Below are positions 1-8,748 of a DNA stretch of 12,101 nt, one piece after another. Both the position numbers and the translations under genes were made by a program. How positions within the stretch are numbered: position 1 is the first letter of the stretch; each line of letters opens with the position of its first letter. The notes beneath the pieces were generated by a model. It made no database searches. It had not been told where the DNA came from and saw nothing but the letters and a program-made list of their open reading frames with translations. The stretch is from the NCBI GenBank assembly GCA_022701365.1, contig JAKUHH010000104.1, positions 1 through 12,101 on the forward strand, written 5' to 3'. Source of the stretch: Mycocentrospora acerina (Eukaryota > Ascomycota > Dothideomycetes > Pleosporales).

Positions 1-269
1 AGTACTGAGCACCACATCATGATCAAGTATATAGTTAGTAGGAACACCACCCTTACGGTGATGTGTTCAACCTCGTCAATCAATCTACTCATTGCTTCTC
101 ACCCTCAATCACAGTGTATCATCAATACGTGCATTGAACCAACCTTGTTTCCCTGAACCTACTCTATCCCCGAGAACCAACCTTAAACCCGTTCTACTTT
201 AGTACTAGTATCGGAAGGTCATCGACCACTAAGATCAAGTACAGAACAGGATCTTAACATATTGTTACA
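1..269. mobile_element. Terminal part of a young LTR, not RIP-mutated
   Basis: These bases have ordinary composition, with CCA, TCA, TGA and TGG all present, unlike everything to their right. The block stops at TTGTTACA (262-269), so read from the minus strand it begins TGTAACAATATG, which fits the TG...CA ends of an LTR. The minus-strand OrsD-like frame can be read right up to base 270, so the insertion point is exact. CTTGC (270-274) would be one copy of a 5-base target duplication. The other LTR end, any internal region and the second duplication lie outside the window, so it may be a solo LTR or part of a full element. Superfamily and orientation cannot be told. A hyphenated inverted repeat (GAACACCACC near 42, GGTGATGTGTTC near 57) lies inside it. 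The LTR call rests on the terminus, the composition break and the interrupted frame; no coding sequence supports it. Confidence 0.55.
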
Positions 270-1247
270 CTTGCTGTTATTATTATTGCTGTCTCTTATA
301 ATGCAGTAACTTTGTATAATCCTTATTTCTTTATTAGCAAAAATATGCAGCATATAGCACACAAACTTAACTATATAGCTTATATAGACTGCCTAACTTT
401 TAGGATTCTACAATTATTTTAACAGCTGCTAATCTATCTCTAGTTACTTTGCGATCTTTAACTAGCGTCTTGTCTCTTGCCTAAGTGTTGCTAATCCTCT
501 AACGCTTCTCTTAATAAGTAGTTTAACTAGATTAGCAGCTTATTACAGCTTTGTCTCTCCTCTATTAGGTAGTTAGGTTTAATAGGCAAGATGTGCTTAG
601 TTATGCTTTGCTAAATGCTCTACCTAGCCTGTCTGTTTAAACTAGCTAGTCTAATTAGTCTTTGCAGCCTCTGCATCTATAACCTGTGCTACTTCTTTAT
701 GCACCTATCTTGTCTCTTTCTATTTAGCTAATTGCTGCTGCACTATATCTAATTCCTTACTAGTAACTAAAGCTGTATTACTATCTGCTGCATTTATAAC
801 AAAGTATTGCTGTAGCCCTTTGCCTTAGAAGAATATCTGTAGCTTAACCTTGCAGTAAAGCTTGCTTATATTACCTTTTTACAAGTATCTATGCTTAGCC
901 TTGCAATGCTTTTATAGTACATCTTAATTAACTGTAAAAAAGCTGCAGTTATCTGCCTTATATTAAAATCTATTAAGCAGCTCTCTAAGCTCTTTAACTA
1001 GTAGTCTTAATAGCTTAAGCAGCTTAACATTATCTAGAGTTTAAATCTAATTATGCAAATAGTATTTTAAAATCTCTTTCCTTGCCTTACTTATAAGCCT
1101 GTAATATTAACACAAATACATATTAAGATTCTCTACTGCAGTCTTGTGCTCTCTACAGACAAGAATATTATATTCTAATAGATAGCTAATGCCTTCTATT
1201 ATTGCAAGTAATCTATATTATAAATGCTGTAGTACGTAGAAGTGCAT
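270..1247 (-). pseudogene. RIP-destroyed OrsD-like (DUF3505) C2H2 zinc-finger gene, N-terminal part
   Basis: One minus-strand frame of 326 codons runs from ATG (1247-1245) to the LTR edge at 270 with no indel. It carries about 25 in-frame stops, all TAG or TAA. Reading those as Gln or Trp gives a pattern I recognise from fungal OrsD/DUF3505 proteins. In order: an N-terminal VCREHKTAVENL-like block, a finger of the form C-x4-C-x12-H-x4-H (the first Cys codon now reads TAT; the second half reads NCSFFTVN, then KHCKAKH), an IFFQGKGLQQYFVI block, a Gln/Lys-rich helical stretch, a GLATLRQETRR block, and a YIVKFVCYMLHIFANKE block near the LTR. In the family the finger probably binds nucleic acid; biochemical function is poorly known, and some fungal members are large proteins. 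The C-terminal part is cut off by the LTR. The gene is dead. The family call is from memory of the motif order and has not been searched. Confidence 0.6.
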
Positions 1248-1499
1248 TATTAGTAGTAAGTTATTAATAGTGTATTATTTACCTGTTAATATTTTAATAG
1301 AGTTACAGTTACATTAGTGTCTAACTTAAGCACTAAAGTTATCTTCTTTGCAACTGTACTGTTTATGCTATAATATATGCAACTATATGCACTTTTAGAA
1401 TAAGGCTAATTTTATTCTTGCAAAAATACTTTATACTAAAACTTATAAAAAAATATTATAGCAATACTAATAGTTTATGCCTACAGACTGTGCTAATAA
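1248..1499. other. Junction between the OrsD-like pseudogene and the Gypsy pol remnant
   Basis: About 250 RIP-mutated bases separate the start of the minus-strand OrsD-like frame from the first plus-strand pol sequence I can place. In an intact Gypsy element the reverse transcriptase palm with its YxDD motif would lie here and to the left. I see no YxDD or MPFGL-type block on the plus strand, and the DNA further left is occupied by the OrsD-like frame. The region could hold the 5' break point of the Gypsy element, the promoter or first exon of the OrsD-like gene, or both. A helical stretch near 1428-1480 (LKLIKKYY) could be a poorly preserved end of the reverse transcriptase. No gene is called. 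Confidence 0.4.
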
Positions 1500-1810
1500 A
1501 TTACTTGTTTAAGTTAGCATAACCCTAAAGCTAAACTTAAAGTATAGCAGATTATGCACAATCTATAGCCTTATATTAGTTAGGAGAAACTAACTACTAT
1601 TATAAGTATAAAGTCTTTCTTAGGCTTTACTAGTTTTTACTGCTAATTTATTACTAGGTTTTTATAAGTTACAAAACCCCTTATTACACTATAAAGCCTT
1701 ATAATACTTTTTATATAGACCTTAGAGTATAAGAAAGCTTTCTATCTCCTTAAGACTGCCCTTTTAGTAATACTAACCTTATATTATTTTAAACCTAAGT
1801 ATAATACCTA
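1500..1810 (+). pseudogene. Reverse transcriptase thumb/connection remnant of the Gypsy pol
   Basis: The clearest piece is KSFLGFTSFYCQFITRF, read from 1611, which matches the conserved QSFLGFANFYRRFI block just after the polymerase core in Gypsy elements. It is followed by a V-T-K-P-L segment, then FIWTLEYKKAF (Trp inferred from TAG), equivalent to the PFxWTxExxxAFxxLK segment that leads into RNase H. Upstream, KVQQIMHNLQP (Gln from TAG) occupies the place of the usual DPxKVxxIxxW block. The YxDD catalytic motif is not in the readable part, so only the C-terminal end of the domain is present. Confidence 0.75.
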
Positions 1811-2175
1811 GATTAAAATAGACTTGTTAGATAGTATTGCAGCAGGAGTGTTATCTTAAAAACACTTTAATAAGAAATAGTACCTTATAGCCTTCTATAG
1901 CAAGGTCCTATCTAGAGCTAAGCTTAATTAAGAAATATATAATAAGGAACTTTTTACTATTCTCTAAGCCTTCTTAAAGTAAAGGGCTAAACTAACCTCT
2001 ATTTAAACCTAAGTCTTAGTCTTTTTAGACTACTACACCTTAGAATATTTTATAACTACTAAGGTACTTAATACTAGATAAGTATAATAGTATAAAGCCT
2101 TAGCCCTTTTTAACTTCTAAATTAAGTATATACTAGGTAAGAATAACAAGAAGGCTAATATCCTTAGCTAATAAG
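1811..2175 (+). pseudogene. RNase H domain of the Gypsy pol
   Basis: The domain opens with IKIDLLDSIAAGVLS, the counterpart of ETDASDFAIGAVLS; the catalytic Asp codon is at 1821-1823. IAFYSKVLSRAKLN follows, then EIYNKEL, whose Glu at 1932-1934 is the second catalytic residue, and an AFLKWRAKL segment. FLDYYTLEYF holds the third catalytic Asp at 2028-2030 and corresponds to YTDHKNLEYF with both His/Lys positions altered by mutation. It closes with YILGKNNKKANILS, matching the YRPGKxNxxADALSRR tail. The acidic active-site residues survive, but the in-frame TAG/TAA codons abolish expression. In an intact element the enzyme removes the RNA strand of the RNA-DNA hybrid during reverse transcription. 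Confidence 0.85.
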
Positions 2176-2589
2176 AATAAGACTTAAGCTAGTTAAAGTT
2201 ATCTTAAGAAGACAATTAATTAAGAGTCTTACTTAGACCCTACTATCTTTATGTCTAGATTAATACTAATCTAGCCTAGACTTACCTCTAGGCTTAAATT
2301 TAACAGATGTTGTCTATTAATGCCTTATGCCTTAATATAACCCTAATAGCTTTTAACTCCTTAGAACTAATAGATATAGTTCTCTATAAAAACTAGTTAG
2401 CCTTTAAAGAATAATAAGTAAAGCTGCTAGATAACTATTAGATTAGTAATAGGCTCTTGCTCTACTAAGATTAACTTTGCTTATCTAGAGATTCTCTTCT
2501 ATGTACCTAGCTTATTTATAAAGTATATAATTAAATCTCTATAGCGCACCCTAGCTCTAAGAAGACTTATTAGTTACTAGCTTAATAGT

Positions 2590-3195
2590 ACTATTAGAAA
2601 AGTATAGAGGCTAGTTATTAACAGTACATTTAAAACTGCATCTTTTATTATAAAGGATATCTAAGACAGTCCTGTCTCTCTAGATACTTCTACCTATTGC
2701 TTATCCCTAAAAGACTAATACAGTACTTATATATAGATTTTAAAGATTTCCTAAAAGACTAGGCTAGGTATAACTAGATTATAGTAATTATTAACTAACT
2801 GTCTAAATAAGCTATTACTATCTTATATTACAAGATAATTAACGCCTAAGGCATAGTAAACTTATTTATCTAATAGGTATACTATTTTAGATATACCTTA
2901 GACATAATTGTGTTAGACTATAGCCTCTAATTTATTTCTAGTTTCTAGTTAGAGTTCTATTAAATTATAAGTATAAAGGTTAAGCTCTCTACTGCTTATT
3001 ATAAAGAAATAAATAGCTAAATAAAGATTATAAATAAATACATTAATTAGAGACTGCAGCCTTTTATATCCTTTTACTAAGATAACTAGAGTAACCTTTT
3101 ACCTCTAATTAACTGTGCTTAAATAACTCTCCTTTATAGCGCTATTAAGATAGCCTTATATTAGCTCCTTTTTAGTAGTAAACTAAAATAGAGTT
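2590..3195 (+). pseudogene. Integrase of the Gypsy pol (HHCC finger and DDE core)
   Basis: The zinc finger end is visible as N-C-I-F-Y-Y-K at 2634-2654, where the two Tyr codons are former Cys and His (TGT and CAT turned to TAT). After LLLIPKR comes the core: first catalytic Asp in YIDFKDF (2736-2738), then IIVIIN-LSK, and the second Asp in IVLDYS (2916-2918), equivalent to IVSDRGxQF. KLSTAYYKEINS-IKIIN corresponds to the KLSTAYHPxTDGQTERxNQ signature. At the expected position of the catalytic Glu the codon is AAG, Lys, so the triad is broken by substitution as well as by stops. A LLPLINCA segment matches the LPLAEFAYN block. Integrase would insert the DNA copy into the genome; this one is inactive. 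Confidence 0.88.
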
Positions 3196-3374
3196 AGAAT
3201 TAGGAGAGCCTTATACCCTCTGCTAAATAATTTAATAAGATTAACTACTAAGACACCTTTACATTAACAACCTGCATGCATAATGCATAGCAATAAGCTA
3301 AGGATAATATAGAAAAGGCCTAAGCCTTAATGTAAGCTATAGTTAATAGGCACTAATAACTAGTAGATTAGCAA

Positions 3375-3470
3375 GTTAGAGATATAGTATACCTGTCTAC
3401 TAAAAACCTAACTAATATAAGGCCTAGCTAAAAGCTATCTGTATAATAAGAAGGACCCTTTAAAGTACTA
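3375..3470 (+). pseudogene. GPY/F module of the Gypsy integrase
   Basis: DIVYLSTKNLTNIRPS is read from 3381 and matches the GDxVxLSTKNLxxxRPSxKL block that precedes the GPY/F motif in chromovirus integrases. G-P-F itself is at 3453-3461, followed by a YLYQLKLLLSSLIYNIF segment equivalent to AYRLxLPxSxxIHPVFHVS. The arrangement is ordinary for the group and confirms that the frame continues unbroken between integrase core and chromodomain. Confidence 0.82.
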
Positions 3471-3620
3471 AAGTAAGTTAGCTACTTATATTAGTTAAAG
3501 TTACTTCTAAGTTCTCTTATCTATAATATCTTCTTACTAAGTATCTTATATAAAGATCTTTAAGATTCTTTACTAAAATAAAAAGTACTAAAACCCCTTA
3601 AAAGCCTAATTTATAGTATA

Positions 3621-3800
3621 GAAAAGTAGAAAGTAGAAAAGATACTTGCTAGTAAAGTGCATTAATCTACACTAAAATATTAAGTTAGCTAAGTTAGATA
3701 TAACTTAGACTTTATTTAGTATAAAGCCTTAAATTTTATAGGATCCTCCTATAAGTTAAGGGCTTTCTATAAAAAGTATCTAAAAAAGCTAAGCCTACTA
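3621..3800 (+). pseudogene. C-terminal chromodomain of the Gypsy pol
   Basis: VEKILASKVH begins at 3633 and fits the start of a chromodomain (WEVEKILDSR...). LKYQVS-VRYNLDFIYK-type residues follow, in the place of LxYLVKWxGYxxxxxTWEP, with aromatic codons disturbed by G-to-A changes. ALNFIGSSYKLRAFYKKYLKKL is the usual helical close (ENLxNAxELLxEFHxRYPxKP). Chromodomains in this position mark chromoviruses and are known to tether integrase to histone marks, which fits an element lying in a RIP-mutated, presumably heterochromatic region. A further 30 codons of low-complexity charged sequence run to TAA at 3897-3899. Confidence 0.78.
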
Positions 3801-3944
3801 TAAAAACTAAAGAGCTAGTTATAAGCCTAAAAAGATAGAGTAGAAGACATGTTATATTTAGAAGATAATTAAGTTAAAGATTATAATTCTTATTTATAAA
3901 TATATATAGTACATATAAGCTAACAGACCTAACTTAGACATAGT

Positions 3945-4500
3945 TTAGGCGCTACCTATTGCTGCATCTTTACTAAACTTTATTAGCTTACTCTTGCCTA
4001 GAGATCTTACTACATTATTACTACTACTGCCTCTACTAACCTTCCCCCTAACAGCTACCTTACCCCTACTACTTTTACTCCCTTTTACTAATGCTGCTGC
4101 TATCTCTGCTATCTTTGCTGCTATCTCCTCTATCCTCTCTCCTATCTCCTCTATTATAGCTCTTATGCCTACTACTACCCTCTAAATCTCCTCTAACTCT
4201 GCCTGCAAGGACTAAACCTCCTTTTCTATTAACTAATAATGCGCAAGCATAACCTCTGCTGTAGTTATGCTAGTAACCTAAGAGTTAGCTACCTGCATAT
4301 ATATTACTAGCTAATAAGCTACCTTAGTAGCAAGCTCCTTAACTATATCTATCTCTTCTTTATTATTAATACTGCTATAGACAGAGTTACCCTATAGGTT
4401 TAAGGCCTACTAGAAGAACTTAAACTTAAGTCTAATATATAACAGCACTTATTAAGAAATTAGTACTAAAGACTATAAGACAGGATACAGATACTTACTA
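3945..4500 (-). pseudogene. RIP-mutated coiled-coil reading frame convergent with the Gypsy pol
   Basis: On the minus strand, one frame ending at TAA (3947-3945) reads as protein for about 160 codons or more if its TAG/TAA codons are taken as Gln. It has KFKFFQQALNLQGNSVYSS near the left limit, then KEEIDIVKELATKVAY, and MLAHYQLIEKEVQSLQAELE. A heptad-like run follows (EEIGERIEEIAAKIAEIAAAL), then a basic Ser/Gly/Arg tail ending in GKSKLIKFSKDAAIGSA. This suggests a coiled coil followed by a basic, possibly nucleic-acid-binding tail. I recognise no family. The 5' end is uncertain; the same frame can be followed with less conviction to about 4620, and an intron could lie there. It stops 45 bases from the pol stop on the other strand, so it may be an antisense gene carried by the same retroelement or part of another repeat. 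Confidence 0.45.
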
Positions 4501-4678
4501 GATTACACTTCTTATTCTACTTTATATAATAGTAGCATTTCTTTAACTTTACTAAATAAAACTTAAACTTAATAAATTACCTATAGGTAACAGCCTATAC
4601 ATACTGCATGCAGATAACCTAAAAGGCTACTAAGAGGGCACTAAGGGGGATAAAGATTAGCATAAAGGTAGGTATAAG

Positions 4679-4806
4679 TGTAGTTGTAATTATAGTTATA
4701 GGTGTAGGTGCAGGTGCTAGTGCTAGTGCTAGTGCTAGTGCTAGTGCTAGTGTTATTATTATTACTGCTGCTGTTATAGTTATAGTTATAGTTATAATTA
4801 TAGTTT
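4679..4806 (+). repeat. Hexamer microsatellites, (GTGCTA)6 and (GTTATA)4
   Basis: Imperfect hexamers of the GTTATA/GTGTAG type (4679-4713) lead into six perfect copies of GTGCTA at 4714-4749. A short ATT/GCT-rich spacer comes next, then four perfect copies of GTTATA at 4773-4796. The units are related to each other, as if one hexamer array had diverged by substitution. The hexamer length keeps frames open on both strands, giving Ala-Leu or Ser-Ala dipeptide runs; I do not take these as protein. The block lies upstream (in minus-strand sense) of the coiled-coil frame. Confidence 0.85.
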
Positions 4807-5560
4807 TACTATACTTATTAGCAAAATACTACTAAAAAAGCTTAGCAAAGGATACATACAAAAAATATTAAGCCTAACTGCTAAGGAGATTAAGATTTTA
4901 GAGAGAAAGCCTTAATATATAAGAACCTGTCTTAAAGTAAAAGAGATAATTATTAAGGCAATAACAAAAAAAAATTTTCTTAAGGTAAAAGTTAAAACAT
5001 TATTTAAGATTACCTTATATTAAGATGTAAATAAGAGTTAAATATAGAAAGAGACAAATTTAGATAAAATAAGGACTTATACTATAAAGAAAGGCAAAAA
5101 GGGGAAGTAATATAAACTTTAGATAAAAGGGTTATATAAGGATAAGAGAAAGAAATCTAGATGCTGTCTAAACCTTACCTTACCCCCTCTTCTCTCCCTC
5201 TCTTATATAGACAAAAGATAACTCTGCAAAAAAGAGACTTTCTGCCTACATAGAGGAAGGGTAGTGTAATATTTATAATGTTACATTATATTATTACCCC
5301 TAAGTTAACTAACACCTATCTAATAATTACTTAATTTATACTTGCCTTAAATAATAACCCTAAGAAGGTTTATATAAAGAAGGCAGTCTGTGTAGCTTTA
5401 TAAAGTAGTTTTTCTATATCCTTTTGTACAAGACTTATAGGTGTAGAGAATAGTATCTTTAGTTTACCCTCTAGTCCTAGCACTCCTATATGCCTAGTAG
5501 TAGACACTTTAGACCCTATTTAGATTACTCTCTTATAACCTGCGTTATTACAATTAGTGT
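4807..5560. other. Non-coding stretch with polypurine tract and TATA-like box; possible degraded LTR
   Basis: No protein was recognised on either strand. Signals seen are a purine run AAAAAGGGGAAG at 5096-5107, a TATA-like GTTATATAAGG near 5132-5142, and a pyrimidine-rich tract (about 5174-5206) before TTATATAG. A short perfect inverted repeat, TATAATGT-T-ACATTATA, lies at 5274-5290. A polypurine tract followed by a TATA box and a TTACA end is the order found at the 3' LTR of a retrotransposon, so part of this could be the 3' LTR of the Gypsy element. No matching 5' LTR is in the window to test this. After about 5,300 composition drifts towards the much more AT-rich block on the right. Confidence 0.3.
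5274..5290. repeat. Short perfect inverted repeat
   Basis: Arms TATAATGT and ACATTATA flank a single T. It could be a chance palindrome in AT-rich DNA or the fused end of a degraded repeat. No role can be assigned. Confidence 0.5.
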
Positions 5561-6680
5561 CTAAAGTATTTAGACTATATTAAAAAGTAATTAAAATAAG
5601 TATCTTTAATACCTAGACTACTATAGTGCTTATTTTTTATTAACTATTAATAAATATTATAGTCTTTAAGATCTTATATAGTTTTACTTTAATACTATTT
5701 TTAGCCTTTTTATATTAAAAAAATAGAGTTTCTTATAATCTTAGCATTTACTAAAGTAAATATACTATACTAATAGCTATATTTAGCTAGCTAATAAATA
5801 TATAAATAATAGTAATTTAGTATTTACTATTACTAACTCTACAGAACTTAGCTCTATTAGATACTTTTTTTTTAAGATTAAATTAAGTATAGCTAAATAT
5901 TTAAACTAAATAATATTATTTAAAAGAATTATCTTAAGCTAAGAAAGTATAGTTAATACTAGATAAAAGGTCTTTTACTATAAAATAAGAAAATATTAAT
6001 TAATTATAATTAGACTAATTTATACCTAGAAATTAGTATATTTAAAAGTATTTTAAAATACTTAACTAGATATTTATGTAATACTTAATAATATATAAGT
6101 ATAATCTTTATTCCTAACTTATTTAATTAATATTTACTTAGTACTTTAAGTATAAGTATTAATAAGACATAAATTTACACTAAAGAGCTTTCTAATATTA
6201 CTTATTTACTCTTTACTAAGCTTTATTAATAGTATAAGCTATAAAGTATTCTTACTAACTAAAAAGTAAATAGTAAAGAAGATAATAATCTTTCTAAATT
6301 TAGTCAATATAATTAAAAGAATATTAAACTTATTAAATATTAAATATTAAAGCTTTTAGACTTACTTTAGTTAAAGAATATATTTTAAACCTTTATACTA
6401 ATTTAGTATATCTAAAAGATATACTTCTAAAAGTTAACTTTAGATATTAATATTATAAGAAAACTATATAATATTAATAAGAAAAAAAAAGTTACTTAAA
6501 TTTATTTATTAAACTCTTTTAATTATTTTATCTATTAATTTTTAGGCACTTAATGTAGTTAATTATATATTAAGCTTAGTTTTTTAAGATTTATGCTACT
6601 TAGTATATTTATCTCTTTTTTTCTTTTTTAATATACTTAATTAAGTACTTAAAGTAGATCTTATAGTAAAATAATATATA

Positions 6681-6730
6681 GAAGTTTATAAAAGTTTATA
6701 AAAGCTTATAAAAGTTTATAAAAGTTATAT
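6681..6730 (+). repeat. Five tandem copies of a 10-base unit
   Basis: The unit AAAGTTTATA is repeated five times (first copy GAAGTTTATA, third AAAGCTTATA, last partly degraded to AAAGTTATAT). The C in the third copy against T in the others is the kind of difference a C-to-T process leaves. The repeat is one helical turn long; no function is implied. Confidence 0.8.
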
Positions 6731-8748
6731 ATAAATAAAGTATAAAAAATTAAAAGCTAAAATTTATAGTACTTTAAGCTTTATACTTTATATAGAAAGC
6801 TATTTAATTATTAGATTTAGTTATATAAATATATTAGAAAATTTCTTCTTTTTTAAGATATATTTAATATTTTATAAAGCTTTTATAGTTGTATAATTTT
6901 ATTAATAAGTAAGTAGTTAAGAATAGTATTTTAAATTAAGCTTTCTAATAAATTAATTACTATTTTTCTTTAAATACTATGCTAATATAATACTATCTAT
7001 TTATTTTAATCTAATATATTTAGATTAGAGTTTTAAAGTAATACTAGTCTTTAAATATAGCTTATAAATTCCTAGAAGTGCTTAGTATTAAAAAAAATAA
7101 AGTAGCTAATTAATAAAATAAATACTTAAATAATTTCTTTCTAGCTATTAATATTTATTTTTAACTTAACTACTATACTTACTTAGCTTAATTTTTTTTT
7201 ACATTAGTTACTACTAAAAGTTTAATATTTATATACTCTAGCTTATATTTTTAAGAAAAATACTTTAAGAAAATCTTATATATTAAGTAACTTATATCTA
7301 TTAAAGTTAAAGTATATATTATTTTATTAACTACTAAGTATACTATTATTAGTAGTAAGTCTAGATATTAAGTATAAAATATTTTAAAATTCTTTTTTTT
7401 AAGTTCTAATGACTTCTACTTATAAATATAAGTAAGTATATCCTATTTTTTATTTTAAATTTATTTACTAATATATTTCTCTCTTTATTATTTTTCTGTT
7501 AGATAATTATTTTTATCTTTTTATTAGTTAAAATAAATAATTAAAAATAAAGTAGTTTTTTTTTATACTATAAGTATAATTCTTTTTTATAGTAAAATTT
7601 TTTTTTAGTATAGCTTAGCTACTTCTATAGTTTTATTTTAGTTAGTTTAATACTATTTTTAAAGCAATTTTTTTTATAGTTTTTTATATAAGACTTTTAG
7701 TAAAAATAAAAAGTTCTTAGTTTTATTTAATATATATATTCTTTTATTAATATTACTTTTTGTTATATAGTTATATATTAACTAAATTTATTAATTAATA
7801 ACTATTATTATATTATTTTATAAGTCTCCTTTTACTATCTTTAAGTACTTTTTTTTTTAAGTTAGCTTTCTTTTATTTTTCTTTTAAGTTAAAAGCTAAT
7901 TTTATAAATTTTATATAAAAAGTTTATAAGAGTATTATTTTTTAATTTAAATTTAAGAGTTTTTTTTTTAAATTTTTTTTAGAGTAATAAGTTAGTATAT
8001 TACTAGTCTAAAAACTGCTAGAAGTTACTAGCTAATTTAGAAATATTTTATTTTACTTAAATAAAGTAGTATTTACTTTAGTTCTTTTATTTTAATTAAA
8101 AATATAGATTACTATTAAAGAGATTTAGGTACCTTTTCTTTTAACTTATATTATTTAAGTCTACTAAAATTTAAAGTTAAAGTTATTTTTTAGTAAAAAC
8201 TTTTAAGTTAAGACTTTTATAATTTATCTTAAGAGTTTATAATATAGTATTAAAATAATATAATATAGATATTTATACATTAAATTAGCAGCATTATATA
8301 TTTTAAAAATTTAAAATTATTATACTAATATAGTTTAATTTAAGTAGTTTTTTTAAAAGTTCTATTACTTTTTTTTTTTAAATCTTTATTTAGCTAGTAA
8401 AGATTATAAGCTAATCTCTTATTAATAAGGCTTATTTTAGTTTTCTTATCTTTAAAGTCTATCTTAATTCTTAGTTTATTATTTATTTAGTTTAATATAT
8501 ATTTATTAGAATCTTCTTAAAGAGCTATTTTTAGAGCTTCTTTTACTAGTTTACTTATATAATTTATTAGTTAGATATTTCTCTTAGTTTTAAAAAATAA
8601 ATTAATTTCATTATTAAATTATAGGTTTTAATAGGTATAATAAGGTAAAAATTTAAATAGATTAATAACTATAATAACCTGCTTATATCTATTTATTTAT
8701 ACCTGTTTAGGTATTCTATATTTTATTAGATTATTTCTATATACAGTC

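Larger units (their letters stand above)
1500..3899 (+). pseudogene. RIP-mutated Ty3/Gypsy chromovirus pol, 5'-truncated
   Basis: A single plus-strand frame (codons starting at coordinates divisible by three) can be followed for about 800 codons to TAA at 3897-3899. It shows the domain order of a chromovirus polyprotein: end of reverse transcriptase, RNase H, integrase with HHCC finger and DDE core, GPY/F region, chromodomain. There are dozens of in-frame TAG/TAA codons but no frameshift that I can see, so decay has been almost purely by base substitution, as RIP produces. Gag, protease and the catalytic part of reverse transcriptase are missing from the left side, where an unrelated minus-strand gene remnant lies. 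Pol normally copies the element's RNA into DNA and inserts it, with the chromodomain directing insertion towards heterochromatin. This copy cannot encode a working protein. The superfamily is certain enough to state; the family within it is not. Confidence 0.88.

Noticed and set aside
900..950. Frameshift in the OrsD-like frame at the A-run near 936
   Set aside because: Recounting the run (six A) keeps the finger and the following block in one frame, so no indel is needed.
1250..1500. Reverse transcriptase YxDD motif of the Gypsy element
   Set aside because: No convincing YxDD, MPFGL or equivalent block in any plus-strand frame, even allowing RIP changes.
500..3850. A long minus-strand protein (LINE-like ORF2) antisense to the Gypsy pol
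   Set aside because: One minus-strand frame looked superficially readable when stops were taken as Gln, but it lacks known motifs. The plus-strand frame has ordered RNase H, integrase and chromodomain motifs, so the minus reading is a shadow over 1,500-3,899.
3994..4185. Plus-strand frame of 63 codons rich in Leu, Pro, Thr and Ala that looks like a membrane or signal segment
   Set aside because: It starts at TTG rather than ATG, is a pyrimidine-rich complement of the minus-strand coiled-coil frame, and its hydrophobicity follows from reading GAG/ATA-rich heptads backwards.
5505..5575. Inverted repeat around AGACACTTTAG and GTGTCTAAAGT as transposon ends
   Set aside because: The arms match only when offset and share about nine bases, which is within chance for this composition.
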